The translations under genes were made by a program, and so were the position numbers. From Gordionus sp. m RMFG-2023 (lineage: Eukaryota > Nematomorpha > Gordioida > Chordodea > Parachordodidae): a stretch of 64,000 nucleotides of DNA. Of this stretch, positions 31,691-42,999 are shown piece after piece (the stretch's first letter is position 1; each line of letters starts with the position of its first letter). The notes below the pieces were generated by a model. The model did no database searches. It was given only the letters and a program-made list of their open reading frames with translations, and had not been told where the DNA came from. The stretch is taken from the NCBI RefSeq assembly GCF_954871325.1, contig NC_088777.1, positions 26,079,366 through 26,143,365 of the forward strand, written 5' to 3'.

Positions 31691-31830
31691 ATTCCCCGGA
31701 AAATAATTCCCCGGAAAAAAATTCCCCAGAAAATAATTCCCAGGTAAATAATTCTCCGGAAAAAAAATCCCCGGAATAAAATTCCCCTGGAAAATAATTC
31801 CCCGAAAATAATTTCCCCACTATATATTGA
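31679..31830. repeat. AATTCCCCGGAAAA minisatellite, about 9 units
   Basis: A 14-16 bp unit repeats with variants (CCCCGG, CCCCAG, CTCCGG). It starts with AAGCGGAAATAATTCCCCGG, as does the copy at 32741, and inverted copies lie at 32945 and 35088. Confidence 0.8.
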
Positions 31831-32289
31831 ATTGCTATGCTAAACTGCTTTGCTAAATAGCAATCAATCATAAATAAATCAAAATTTTATTATGTATATT
31901 TTATTAATGATAATTTTTTAAACTTTTTTTAAAATATACTTAAATCATTTTTTTATTATAAATGAAGAATATAATAAAAAATCATATAGTATATTTTTAT
32001 TTTTATTTAATATTATTAGTAAGAAATATATTTTTCTAGCTTATTAAAACAAAAGTACATTTTATTCAATTTTAAAAATTAACAATATATATCCGTAAGA
32101 GGGCATTATATGTTTTAATATGTATCATTTTAGGAAACCGGAATGATTATTGGATAGCACTTTTTATATATTTGGGTATATATACATCATATGAAAAACC
32201 TAAAAATTAAAAAATTTTTTTACGTTTCTTTGATGTTTAATTTATGAGTAGGTTTAGAATAGTAAAACAATGGAAATTTTCTAAAGTAA
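31831..32289. other. AT-rich DNA, no gene
   Basis: Nothing recognised. Confidence 0.4.
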
Positions 32290-32745
32290 ATATTGCTGGC
32301 GTTATTTATCAAAATCTCGTCATTTTTGTTTTATACGTGTATATTTACGTGCTAAGCATTATGTAAAAATTTTTTTGAAAATAATTTGATTTGACCGATT
32401 TCCGAGCTCAAAACCGACCACTCACTAAATATTCGATTGAACAAATTTACTAGTAATATAATTTGAAAAATATTTATATATCTATAAATACGTATAAAAC
32501 ATAATCCTAAAAAATATTTTTAAAATATCGTGGTTTGGCGGATAACCTACTTAGCTCACCCAATGACTAAATACTGAATTGCTGGCGTTATAAATCAAAA
32601 TCTCTTAATTTTTGTTTATACGTGTATATTTACGTGCTATGCATTATCCTAAAAAAATTTTGAAAATAATTTGATTTGACTGATTGCCGAGCTCAAAACC
32701 GACCTCTTACTAAATATTCGATTGATCAAATTTACTGGTAAGCGG
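32290..32745. repeat. Spaced direct repeat, about 165 bp x 2
   Basis: Copies at about 32291-32455 and 32579-32740 share TGCTGGCGTTAT, TATACGTGTATATTTACGTG and CGAGCTCAAAACCGACC. The tail CAAATTTACTAGTAATATAA of the first recurs at 35119. Confidence 0.75.
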
Positions 32746-32990
32746 AAAATAATTCCCCGGAAAAAAATCACCGAAAATAATTCCCCGGAAAAAAATCCTT
32801 GGAAAATAATTACCCGGAAAAAAATTCCCGTAGAAATATATGAAAATTATGAAAGAGGTAATTTAGAATTGAAAAGAAAAATGTGAAAGCAAATTTTTAC
32901 TGAGAAAGAGAAAGGTTATTTCCTTTATCTACTTATTATCTTAAAAACGGAGATTTTTTTTCCGGGGAATTATTTTTCTAGATTCTTTTT
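32741..32990. repeat. Foldback of the AATTCCCCGGAAAA family
   Basis: Forward units at 32741-32830 and inverted units (TTTTTTTTCCGGGGAATTAT) at 32945-32985 flank about 115 bp. A further inverted unit lies at 35085-35115. Confidence 0.6.
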
Positions 32991-33811
32991 TAATATAGCT
33001 TACATTTAATATATTTATTGTGGCTTTCGTTCTCTTCGCTACACTGCACAAGGTACGATTCCCAAACAATTTATTTTAAATGAAATAGTTACATTTCTCA
33101 TATTTAAATAAATATACTATGCTAAGCTAACCTATCTCATATTTTACTTTTAATAAACCTTTTATCGGTCCGTTGTCTCACCCCCTCCTTCATTATTATA
33201 TAGGATTTAACTTGTAATATACAATAAATTTATTGAATTTAAAACAAATTAAACAATAACATAAAATTTATCGAATTTAAAAACATTTAATGGTAAATCT
33301 AAATATATTTCAGCGAATATGAAGTTGATGATTTATTTTCAAAAAAGATACTCCAGCAGTAGTCCGCCAACATATTTATACGATTCTTGCCTGGAATTTA
33401 AATTGAAAACTTAAGACCCCCAAAACGAAATTCTTTACCATTTTTCTCAAAAAGCAATCGATAAAAAATTATAAAAATTAATAAATTTATAAGGAAATAT
33501 AAGTCTAACACTATCACCAATTTTCAGGGATTTTCATTTTAAAATATATCCGTATAAAGACCTAAATTTTACCATTTTTGAGATTTCGAAAAGTTGCCTT
33601 TATACGTTAATATTTTTAAAACTTGACGTGAAGGGAAAACTTAGAAAACGAATTCGAACTCAATGTCAAATTCTGCACCAAAACTTGTTTTTATTTATTT
33701 TTTCTCCCATTTTTCTTGTCACACAGTGTAATTAATAAAAATTGATAAAGACAATAAATATTAAATAAAACCTATACAATAATTTTAATCTATATTTTTT
33801 CAACTTTTAGG
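32991..33811. other. AT-rich DNA, no gene
   Basis: No coding signal. TTTTTCAACTTTTAG just before 33812 is a good splice acceptor for the next gene fragment. Confidence 0.4.
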
Positions 33812-34372
33812 TAGAGATATCAATGTCCAAGGATGTTTTTATCATCTAACTCAATCAACTCATAGAAAGATCCAGGAATTGGGGTTAGAATCATCATATC
33901 GGACTGATCCAATGGTATGCTTATTTGCAGCTATGATCGATGGATTAGCATTCTTACCTATACACGATGTCAAACGAGGTATGGAGTATTTAAAAACCAT
34001 TGTATCGGATGAAAACAAATAATTATTGTTTTATTTTGATAAAAATTATGTGAATAGAGAATTGAGACATGGAAAAACTCTCAAAGGCAAGTTAGAGCCA
34101 TTGTTCCCACCAGAAACATGGAATGTGTTCAATGTTACGATTGCTGGGGAAAATCGAACAAACAATGTATGTGAAGGATGGAATAATCGATTTAAGCATA
34201 TTGTAGGCAACAAAAAACCGAAGATATGGGAACTACTCGAAAAAATAAGGATGGAAATAGCGGTTGATATGGGAAAAATCGGCCAATGGAATATTGGGAC
34301 ATACACTCCCAAAAAAATCGTATTTATGCACCGAAACAAACTATTTAAAAAAATTTATGCCTTGATTATTTA
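33812..34372 (+). pseudogene. Second MULE transposase fragment
   Basis: The exon opens at an acceptor (33811) and encodes NVQGCFYHLTQSTHRKIQ, GLAFLPIHDV, YFDKNYV, FPPETWNVFN, and RTNNVCEGWNNRFKHIVG, all familiar from the second half of MULE transposases of the FLYWCH-associated type. The part carrying the first catalytic Asp is missing upstream. One in-frame TAA (34020-34022) lies in a linker before LLFYFD. It is not a copy of the MULE at 12-14 kb: the sequence is clearly a different subfamily. Confidence 0.7.
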
Positions 34373-35080
34373 GAAGAGAGAAGGGACTTGCCCAATTTTC
34401 TCTCTTCAATTGGAGAACATATACGTTCTAGAATTGTTTCTTTTGAATAATATAATTTATTATTCTATATATCATTTAATAAAATTATAATTATTTCTTT
34501 TCTGTAACTTTTGAAAAAAATTCATAAGCAAAATAATAATTGTTAGATTAGAAAAATATAATACTCACTGCTGATAATCACCTCTGGATGTATTTTGATT
34601 AAAGTGGTCAGCATTTTTCATTACTTTTGGCAGTATTTAATTAAAATTGGGCAGTAAAAAATATAATTTTGCAAGTTTTATAGTGATTTTGTATTCAGTC
34701 AGTTAAATTCTTAAAGTAGGTAAATACTTCAGTAAAATAATTTTTATCAAATAGAGGGTATCAGATTGAATTGCTAATTTCCTATTTCGCCACAAAATTT
34801 ATAAAATTATATTATTTAATAGCTTATCCTTGTAAAAACAAAAAGGGGCGCTATTTAAGAGTTAGTAAACTGTGAAAAGCCTTTTATCATATTTCTAAAA
34901 AAATGATTAAAATTTGTGTAAAAATAATTTTTCAATAAATACCTAAAAGTTGATGAAAGAGTGTAAAGGTGAACTAGATTTATTTAACTTTCGTTTTATT
35001 ATTTAAAATCTTAAATCCTCGAAGAAATTTGACTTTAAAAAACATTTCTATTTAATTAAATACTGCAGAACAGATCCGGG
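34373..35080. other. AT-rich DNA, no gene
   Basis: Nothing recognised. A lone inverted TTTTCCGGGGAATTATTTTC unit follows at 35090. Confidence 0.4.
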
Positions 35081-35279
35081 TCACGGGATTTTTTTTCCGG
35101 GGAATTATTTTCCTAGATTCAAATTTACTAGTAATATAATTTGAAAATTGTTCATTTTTGTTTATAAAATTTTTTTCTTAAATACTAATATTAAAATGCT
35201 TTATTATTATAATTAACTATATATATATATATTATGTAATTATTTTTACTTAGAACAATTAAAATAAATTATTAACTGG

Positions 35280-35938
35280 CTATATAGTTATACATATTAT
35301 ATAATATAAAATAATTAATGTTACAATCAGATGTCTTTTTAAATTGGAGCTTGAAGATGTTGACACTGATATAATACTTTTTGGACACATTTTACATTTG
35401 GTAACTATTGACTTACCTTTTGATTTTAAAACAGTGAAATATTTTTGATATTTGGGCCATGGTAATTCTAATTCATCTAATATTGAATTTTGATTTTCAG
35501 AATCTGATGATGAAATATTTATATCCATGCAAATGCTAATCTATTAAATTAAAATATAAAATATTCAAATTAATAAACTTTAATCTTATCTAGCAGTAGC
35601 ACGTTATGGTACGTTAATTGCAATATGAAAGAGGAAAAAATAAAAACAGCTGATTAAAAAATATAAGACTTTTTTGTTAAAAAATTGGATTAAATATTAA
35701 TTTTTCAAATAAATAAAAATATAAGACTTTTTTGTTAAAAAATACGGATTAATATTAATTTTTCAAATAAATAAAAATAAAAAGTGTTTTTAAAATTGAA
35801 CCAACGTAAAATTGAACGCGTTCATCAAAGAAAAGGAACGCGTTCACGTTCAAAGTTCGTCAAAAAAAGGAACGCCGTTCATCACCTTTTTTCAAAAAAA
35901 CGAACTTCGTTCACGAACGCGTTCGTTTACAACACTAT
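35280..35938 (-). mobile_element. 5' end of a hAT transposon (BED-finger exon plus TIR)
   Basis: Read on the minus strand from 35938: TAGTGTTGTAAACGAACGCG, then repeated GAACGCGTTC palindromes (35790-35935), a duplicated ~58-bp block (about 35650-35770), and the exon 35528-35330. The exon begins at ATG 35528 (MDINISSSDSENQ). It encodes a BED zinc finger: CKMC...SSSSNLKRHL, followed by a likely donor. The remainder of the transposase is missing, so this is a truncated copy of a hAT family different from the next one. Confidence 0.65.
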
Positions 35939-36214
35939 ATATTATAGATATTTCAGTTAGTTCCAGTATATATATGATGATGTATAAGATGGTATTGGTT
36001 TTATGGTAATGGAAGATGAATGAATGTTTGATAAGATATGATTTTAAGGTGATTGTTATTGGACGAATATTTTTTAAAAGAATATTAAAAATATAAGAAT
36101 ACCTATTTAATAGTTTGAATTTTAAAGTAGCTACAAACTTTGAATCGTATCTATTTGATTAATTTTACCAGATTAAGAAAGAACAAAATATTTTGCCAGA
36201 TTGAGAAAAAAAAA

Positions 36215-36283
36215 ATCTTTGATGGGATTCGAACCTAAGTCAATTAGATTTGTAAGCAACGCTCTTGCCGATTGGGCCACAAG
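36215..36283 (-). ncRNA. tRNA-like (pol III) sequence broken by a hAT insertion
   Basis: On the minus strand the B-box GGTTCGAATCCC lies at about 36219-36230 and the A-box TGGCCCAATCGG at about 36268-36279. They are about 38 bp apart, as in a tRNA, with a run of Ts downstream. Acceptor and anticodon stems do not pair well, so it is more likely a tRNA-derived SINE head or tRNA pseudogene than a working tRNA. The 5' part continues beyond the hAT at 39275 onward. Confidence 0.5.
36276..36283. repeat. Left 8-bp target duplication of the hAT
   Basis: GCCACAAG; the partner at 39275-39282 is GCCATAAG (one mismatch). Confidence 0.8.
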
Positions 36284-39274
36284 CAGAGTTGTTAATCGCT
36301 ACTTTTAAAAGTAGCGCGCTACTGCTATCGCTATTTGTCAAAAAAATTAGCGCGCTACCGCTATTTGTCAAAAAAGTAGCTCGCTATTAGCTACTATTTT
36401 TAAAAAGTAGCTTTAGCTACTTTTAGGCTACTTTTTATAAAAAAATTTAAAAACAATTTTTTTTTATTTTGCATATAATGTAATTGTATAGTAAATAATA
36501 TATAAAAATCAACATTTATAAATATTAAAATATGGTTAATTTTGATTATTTTAAATATTTATGGTAATTTGTTGAATTTTAATAATAAAATCATTTCAAT
36601 ATTATCATCCCCAAGTTTAGAGCAACGATCAGAAAGTATCAGTTTTGCTTTACTAAATAATCTCTCGACACTAGCACTTCAAGGCAGTATTTAATCTTAT
36701 ATACATTTTTTAACATAAGAAAGATTATCAAAAATACTCATTTCAATATTTTTTGACTTAAAAAAAGGAGTCGTGTGGATTTTCTATTATACGCTCTTCT
36801 ATTTCAAAAAAATTATTGTCGGATGTCTTCGATGTTGTAATAGGGCCATCTTTGTTTGGGTTCAGACTATTGAGCCTAGCCATGAGCCTATCACGTTGAT
36901 TTATAGCATCATGGGAATTGATGTATGGCCAGTTAAGTTTAAACTTTGGATGAATCATTGCTGCCAAGACATTATCATCACTGTAAAGGTTGGGGAATCT
37001 AAAAGTTGCAAAAATAGAGTATTTAAAATATATCTTAATCATAACATTTTATAAATTTTTTAGCTTAAAACATAAATTATTCAGTCAAAATCAAAACAAT
37101 ATAAATTTTATTTACCTTCTCTCAATGTCTTTTAACATGGAGTATACTAGAGGCTAATCTCTTTAGTTTGGTGGTTAGGATACTTAATGTGGAACATAAT
37201 ACCCCATTTCCATATTATCCACACCTTCCAAAATTTCAAGGGAAACAGCCACATATTGCATAACCTAAAAAATTAAAATGATATGAAATTGAATCATTAT
37301 TAATTAAAATTACTTCTGTATACACTTTTATAAAAGTATGCTCTTCATCATTAATATATTGGATTCCAACATGATCACATAGGAAATTCATTTCTAATTT
37401 TTTTTCCTCCAGAAAAAATGCTATTAATTTTATTGCCTGGTATACAGAGTTCCATCTTGTATGCTTAGGAGTTATTAAGTATCTGCCTAATTTTTTTAAA
37501 AATAAGTCTGAGCCTTTAGCAGACTTGTTCTGCTTATTCCATAAAGTTTGACATTTATGGAAAGTGGATCTTGAAACCCTTTTAAAATCTTCATTATTTA
37601 GGGCTCCTTCAGCATCCACTGTTGCTATAAGATTATGGCAAGAGCATCTCTTTGAAGATGCTATAGAATAAGATTAACATGTATTATAAAATAATTTAAA
37701 CCTTCTTCTAAGATCTCATTAATATCAACTGCATCAACACCCATTTCCTCCTCTTCCAATACATGTTGACTAAGATTCTATATCTCACCTTCAGCATTAT
37801 TCTCACCAAATATTCTATATTCATATTAAATAAAATAAATTATTCATCCAGTTTTTAATATAAATGTGTAGTAATATTTATCAAAAATGGAGTGGTAAAA
37901 TCATTTGGTAGCCATTCTAAATTTTGAACCTCAGGAATTATGATGTAACTAAGTAAAAATATTTTATCAAATGAATACATTGAATTCCCTGTACTGTATA
38001 TAAATTGATGGATATTAATTAATAAGAAATAAATATAGTAAAAGTCTAATCAAAATAATAACTTAAAATAAATGTTAAAAATTTATAATATAACCTGAAG
38101 GCCTTCAGGTAATTGGACCTATTATAGGTCACCATCTTGCAAACTTTACTATGAATCCTAAAAGACTTGTGGACTTCAATAATTTTATTTGCAAGTACAT
38201 CGTATGTCTGGCATCCTATTGTCCTTTTGAGGGCAAATGCTACAGAATTTCTTTTTAAAGTCCTATGGTCTAGCCAATGGCCTGTGATTCCCAAATAAGC
38301 TCTAAAAATATTTAATCAGATTAATTTATAATTATAAATAAGTGTTTACCTTCTGTTATGTGTCCAACTATCTGCCCTGGTACATATATGAGATAACTCT
38401 GATAATTCTACTATTAAAGCATCTTTCATCACTTTAAACTTATCAGCTATTTTATATACAAGTGACTGGCGACATAAAATAGTTGTACCAGGTGATAAGG
38501 TTTTAATCATCATAGTAAATGCTGGATTATCTACCAAAGACATTGGCTGCACTGTATCAGATAAAATCCACAATAACTGTATCAGCTAATTTCTGAGGGA
38601 TATGGGCATTTGTATTAATTAATTTAGTCTGAATTGACTTTTTGGATGTAGATTCACCTGTGATAAAGTTATTTAAATGTTGAATTTCCTTAAAACCATT
38701 AGCATGAACAGTCTAATAAAATAAATATTATTATTTTATGTAAAAATGATAATTTACCTTTAGGTGTTTCTTTAGGTTATAGCTACCTGATTGATTTGAC
38801 CAAATATTTTTTTTACATAAACATATAAATTTGAAACCAGTTTTTGTTTTAATATTTATTTTGAAAAACTTTTGAAATCTAGGGAATGGGAATGTATTGC
38901 CATGAATATCATTTTCTTCCCTGGTATTTTCCATTTTGAAATATTAACATCATTGTCTGACTCTGCATCACTTTCAACGATTTGGATATCCATATGCGAT
39001 GCCATTTTAAATTATTAACAGGTTTTAGGTTTATAACACAAATTGAAAATATATTTCAATTTCAAAATTAAATAATAAATCATTAAAATTATAATTAATT
39101 ATGGTATTATATTTAAATTTTCGTGCTTATACTTACACTCATTATATTTTTTAAAAGTAGCGTGCTAAAAAATTAAATATTTACAAAAAAAGTAGCCGCT
39201 ATTAGCTGTAGCTACCAAAAAAGATGGCGCGCTAATTAGAGCGCTACAATTAGCGCGCTACTTTAACAACTCTG
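36284..39274 (-). mobile_element. hAT transposon, full length (2,991 bp)
   Basis: The ends CAGAGTTGTTAA (36284) and TTAACAACTCTG (39274) are inverted, followed on each side by arrays of GTAGCGCGCTAC-type palindromes (36295-36436 and 39150-39265). An 8-bp target duplication with one mismatch flanks the element. The transposase gene runs on the minus strand, 39005 to 36559. Both ends, the subterminal arrays and the coding region are present, so this is a complete-length but mildly decayed hAT. Confidence 0.88.
36559..39005 (-). pseudogene. hAT transposase (BED finger, RNase-H core, dimerisation domain)
   Basis: Starts at ATG 39005 (MASHMDIQIVESDAES), then a one-base frame change near 38935 into a BED finger (CLCKKN...YNLKKHLK). 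Next come QPMSLVDNPAF, CTRADSWTHNRR, GITGHWLDHRTLKRNSVAFALKR, and VTYNRSNYLKAF (38570-38090). LWNKQNKSAKGS and TRWNSVYQAIKL lie at about 37540-37440, and IHPKFKLNWPY at about 36950. The C-terminal hAT dimerisation motif SASVERLFSKAKLILSDRCSKLGD lies at about 36580-36680. Introns are about 50 bp. Several frame changes and stops (including a TGA just before SASVERLFS and a cluster near 37140-37190) show that it is no longer functional. Confidence 0.8.
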
Positions 39275-39282
39275 GCCATAAG
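39275..39282. repeat. Right 8-bp target duplication of the hAT
   Basis: GCCATAAG, partner of 36276-36283. Confidence 0.8.
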
Positions 39283-39371
39283 TCACTTATCAAAATAACG
39301 ATTTTTTAAATATATATTATAAATTGTAAAGTACAAGGCTTTCATATTTACCATATATATATATTTAAAAT

Positions 39372-39480
39372 ATAAATTATGTTTTAAGTTAAAGAATAAC
39401 CTTTTTTAAATTTTTAAGAAGATAAAATTATTTCTTACCCTGTCAAGTATAATTATTTTATTAATAAAATTTAACTTTAT
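39372..39480 (-). repeat. Dispersed repeat, inverted copy of 42070-42175
   Basis: The reverse complement (TTTATTAATAAAATAATTATACTTGAC, in part; AAATTTAAAAAAGGTTATT) matches 42070-42175 closely and 42690-42760 partly. The core around the long A/T palindrome is shared by all three. Confidence 0.7.
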
Positions 39481-39643
39481 TTAGCAATTATCATGAAAAC
39501 TATTGAAAATCATTTTTAATTAAATTTTTAGGAAGATCACAACCTTTTTAAATTTTTAAGAATAATTCACAGAATATTCTCCTTTATTATATAAAAAAAG
39601 GTATTAAAAAAAATTTCATATAATAGTTCAAGATTTTTTTATT

Positions 39644-39672
39644 CCCGTCATACTTGACGGGTTATCAACTAG
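39644..39672 (+). repeat. Helitron-like 3' terminus (hairpin plus CTAG)
   Basis: CCCGTCATACTTGACGGG has a perfect 7-bp stem with a 4-base loop. About seven bases later comes CTAG. Similar to 16358-16384. The next base is C rather than the usual T, and no 5' end is known. Confidence 0.35.
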
Positions 39673-39757
39673 CATGGTAATAAACAGCAAAATTTTAAAA
39701 ATATCAGCTATTAATTAATATATATAATTAATATTTTAAATTTAATTATATTTAAGT

Positions 39758-39935
39758 TGGTGCATGCTTAAAACATACGCCTTTGAAACGGGAGGTTTGT
39801 GTTCGACTCTCGTAGAGATCAAATAAATAACATTACACAATATAGTCTCCTTAAATTTTAAATACATTAGGAAGATACGAAAACGATCATGTTTTGATTA
39901 TTAAGATTATATATATTAGATAAGACAAAATTTAT
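39758..39935 (+). repeat. tRNA-derived SINE-like copy A
   Basis: The head has a B-box-like GTGTTCGACTCTCG (39809-39822) after GCCTTTGAAACGGGAGG. The body (TATAGTCTCC, ACGAAAACGATCAT, GATTATATATATTAGA) matches the body of 43000-43310. Confidence 0.5.
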
Positions 39936-40216
39936 AACACATTTAAAAATATTATTTTATGATAAAAATTAAATATATTCGATATTCTAGAAATATTGGA
40001 TATTTACGATTTTTTTATGACATTTTTTTATGACATTTCTTGATACATACATAAGTCAAAATTTAAACACATTCAAAAATATTATTTTTATATTTTATGA
40101 TAAAAATAAAAATATAAAATAGTTATAGAGGCCATCTAGCGGATAGAATATTATTTGTTTAATTTATAAATTAAAAAAATTATGAGTTAACTACTATAAT
40201 ATATACGTGATAAAAG
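39936..40216. other. AT-rich DNA, no gene
   Basis: Short duplicated phrases (ATTTTTTTATGACATTT) only. Confidence 0.35.
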
Positions 40217-40571
40217 CATTTTCGCCCTCTGGTTGTGGGTACAACAGAGCTACGCTAGGTTTTCCTCAAAATCCATCAAACTCGATAGTTAATTAGTGGA
40301 AGAAAAATGAGAAGCCCTTCATACGTTTGTGGGCAAGCCGCACGTACTTGTAGGCGCAACATTTCGAAAAAAGTTTCTTAAACCTCTATAGGCTTAGTAA
40401 AAAAGAGTGGGGTAAAAAAGAGCCTATACCCGAGAACTACAGTATAATTTAATTACTTTAAAGGTGGGTGATGGCTGATTTTAAGTTTAAATTCTTTGAT
40501 GTAAGTTTTGATGATTACGATCACTATTGAGATTTAATGTTCATAGAATCTGTAAATAAATATGATTAAAA
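40217..40571 (+). pseudogene. Diverged homologue of the 353-652 reading frame plus its conserved 3' block
   Basis: About 40310-40350 encodes SPSYVCGQAARTCRRN, matching SPSTIFGQAAVTCARK of the minus-strand frame at 353-652; base changes between them sit mostly at third codon positions. Flanking phrases (GTAGCTCTG(T/C)TGT read inverted, GAGGGCGAAAATGC) also align. Here the frame is interrupted by stops on both sides. The 3' block 40521-40571 is about 90% identical to 228-279 inverted. Family unknown. Confidence 0.4.
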
Positions 40572-40699
40572 TAAAAAAATTTGCCTGAATAGTAGATATA
40601 GTGTTATTTTTTTATTAATGATTCAACCCATACAATACAGTAATCATAGTCTATGTTCAATTTAATGTAACCATTTCAGCTTTAAAGGGAATTGAGTGT

Positions 40700-41470
40700 G
40701 ATAAAGATATTTAGTATTGGATGATCCTTTGCTCTTATAAATTGCAAAAGGATGTAGATATATACAATCAAGAGTGGAATGAAATGTTCAATAACCTAAT
40801 TGTGTGATCTTTTGGTTCTTATATTTACAAGAATAAGGAATTCAATATATCTAATTGTGTGACCCTTCACTTAACTTTGGATCTGATATACTCAACAATT
40901 TAAAATAGATCAAATGTAACCATTCTTGTTTAGAAGGTATATGTGTAAGTAAACTTATAATTGCAAAAGGAAGTGTAGAATATTATAATAAATCTAATTG
41001 TATGGTTATTTTTATACTTACTGAGTGGAATAAAAAATTTTCAATATAAAATTGCATGTCTTTTAATCCTTATAAAGAATAAAGATATTCTATGTATAAT
41101 CAAGAGTGGAATGAAATGTTCAATAACCAATTTGTGTGGTCTTTTAGATCTATCTGATATACACAACAAAGTTAAAATAGATCAAATGTAACTATTCCAG
41201 TTAAAAGATATATGTGTAAAAAAAGATGTATTTATCTACATTATAATTAATAAATGCTACTTCCTTAAAAGGGATTTATAGATGCAATATCATTACAGTT
41301 CTAAAAAACATGTCCATAATTAGGGTTCCACAGGTACCAAAACCTTTCTTTAGGTGTGATTAAGGGATTCACAAATTCAAGATCATTACAGTTCTATATA
41401 TGTCCATAATTAGGGTTACACAAGTACCAAAACCTTTCTTTAGATGTAACTATCTATGTACTGACCATGA
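40700..41470. repeat. Degenerate tandem repeats, including an ~330-bp duplication
   Basis: CAATCAAGAGTGGAATGAAA occurs at about 40767 and 41099, and CAAATGTAAC(C/T)ATTC follows in both. CATAATTAGGGTT(C/A)CACA and CCAAAACCTTTCTTTAG recur at about 41315 and 41405. No coding frame. Confidence 0.6.
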
Positions 41471-42060
41471 TTCAAATGTATATAAGATAAGAAAATTCAT
41501 GTTATAATTATAAATTGTATAAGCTGGAAGTACATAATTAACAAAATATCTTATTTTGAGGATCTTCTGATAAATGTAAAGCTTCTTGAAAATAATTCCA
41601 TAACTTTAAATATTCTTCATAGGACTTCAATTAGTGTTTACATGGCATACCCGCCACCGATGTTATAGTTTGATCTAAAAAAATAAATATACATTATAAT
41701 AATAACTTCTAATATAGTATTGAATCTTGGTATTCTATATTGTAATTGAGGATAATAAATTTTATTTCGTTTCACCGGAAAAAATTTTCTCATATTTTTA
41801 TATGAACAGGGTAAATATTGTCATTTTTAAAAATTTGAAATGATTCATTCATTCCTAGCTCCTCATTATTTCATATTTTTGCCTAATTTGGCATCTGTCT
41901 ATCCTCATTTATATATGTCTGTAATCTTGTATTTATTTATTTTTTGCTATTAATCTTTAAAGTGTCAATTATTTTTTACAAATCTTAAAAATCTTGTATT
42001 TCTTTAACCTAAAACCTAATTTATATTTATTTATGTTCATCTCACAATATCTCATGGCCA
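41471..42060. other. AT-rich DNA, no gene
   Basis: Nothing recognised. Confidence 0.4.
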
Positions 42061-42760
42061 TATTTTTAAGTTAAATTTTATTAATAAAATAATTATACTT
42101 GACATGATAAGAAATAATTTTATCTTCTTAAAAATTTAAAAAAGGTTATTTTTTTAACTTAAAACATATTCTTAAAAATTAAAAAAAGGTTATTTCTTTA
42201 ACTTAAAACATCTTCTTAAAAATTTAAAAAAGGTTATTTCTTTAACTTATTGAGAGGTACATTTGCTTAACCCTACATTAAGTTTTCCATGGTATAAAAC
42301 AGGTAATATAAACCTACATGTAATAATAAAATAATTATTAAACATTTTTAAAATTTAAAAATGGTTAATTAATATTTTAATAAATACTTACGTTATTTAT
42401 TTGAGCATATTTTGTAGGTACAATCATAATTTTAGGTTTTTTTGAGAGGTACATTTGCTTAATCCTACATTAAGTGTTCCATGGTATAAAACAGGTAATA
42501 TAAACCTACATGATCGAAGGGTTGACACTGAATTATAAAACAGGTAATATAAACCTACATGATTGATGGTTGACACTGATTTAGGAACTTAGTTTTAATA
42601 TAAAATGTAGTTGGATTTCACTTGATACAAAAGAATTTGAACAAATTTTTAATTTGTATAAATATTTATATTTTCCATGATAATCTATATATATAATATT
42701 AAATTTTATTAATAAAATAATTATACTTGACTATCTTCTTAAAAATATAAAAAAGGTTAT
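42060..42760. repeat. Mosaic of dispersed and tandem repeats
   Basis: The A/T palindromic repeat shared with 39372-39480 lies at 42070-42175. A ~50-bp TTCTTAAAAATT...GGTTATTTC unit repeats three times to 42245. A ~70-bp block (GAGAGGTACATTTGCTTAA, CATGGTATAAAACAGGTAAT) occurs at 42252 and 42443 and partly at 42535. Another partial copy of the palindromic repeat lies at 42690-42760. Confidence 0.65.
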
Positions 42761-42999
42761 GATCTTCTTAAAAATCGTTAATTAAAAAAAAATCGTTAAT
42801 AAAAATGGTTGATTATTAATTAATAAAACAAAGAAAATAAATTTAAACCAATAAAATAGAAAGAAAATAAATTTAAACCAATGAAATAAGACCTTAATAA
42901 ACCAATAAAAATAAAGATTAATAAACCAATAAAAATATAAAATAATAGAATAATAATAAAGAATATAAGAAAGATTATATTACAAAATTTAATATAGAA

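Noticed and set aside
1331-34022. Many in-frame stops in transposase frames are TAA (1331, 5463, 12542, 13196, 27034, 34020), hinting at TAA reassigned to an amino acid.
   Set aside because: The intact host gene ybeY has no internal TAA and ends in TAA. The hAT and the LINE also contain TGA breaks, and a strong A/T mutation bias alone favours TAA.
35812-36009. Plus-strand 65-codon frame over the hAT end.
   Set aside because: It translates the GAACGCGTTC palindromes of the terminal region; the BED exon on the other strand is the real coding part.
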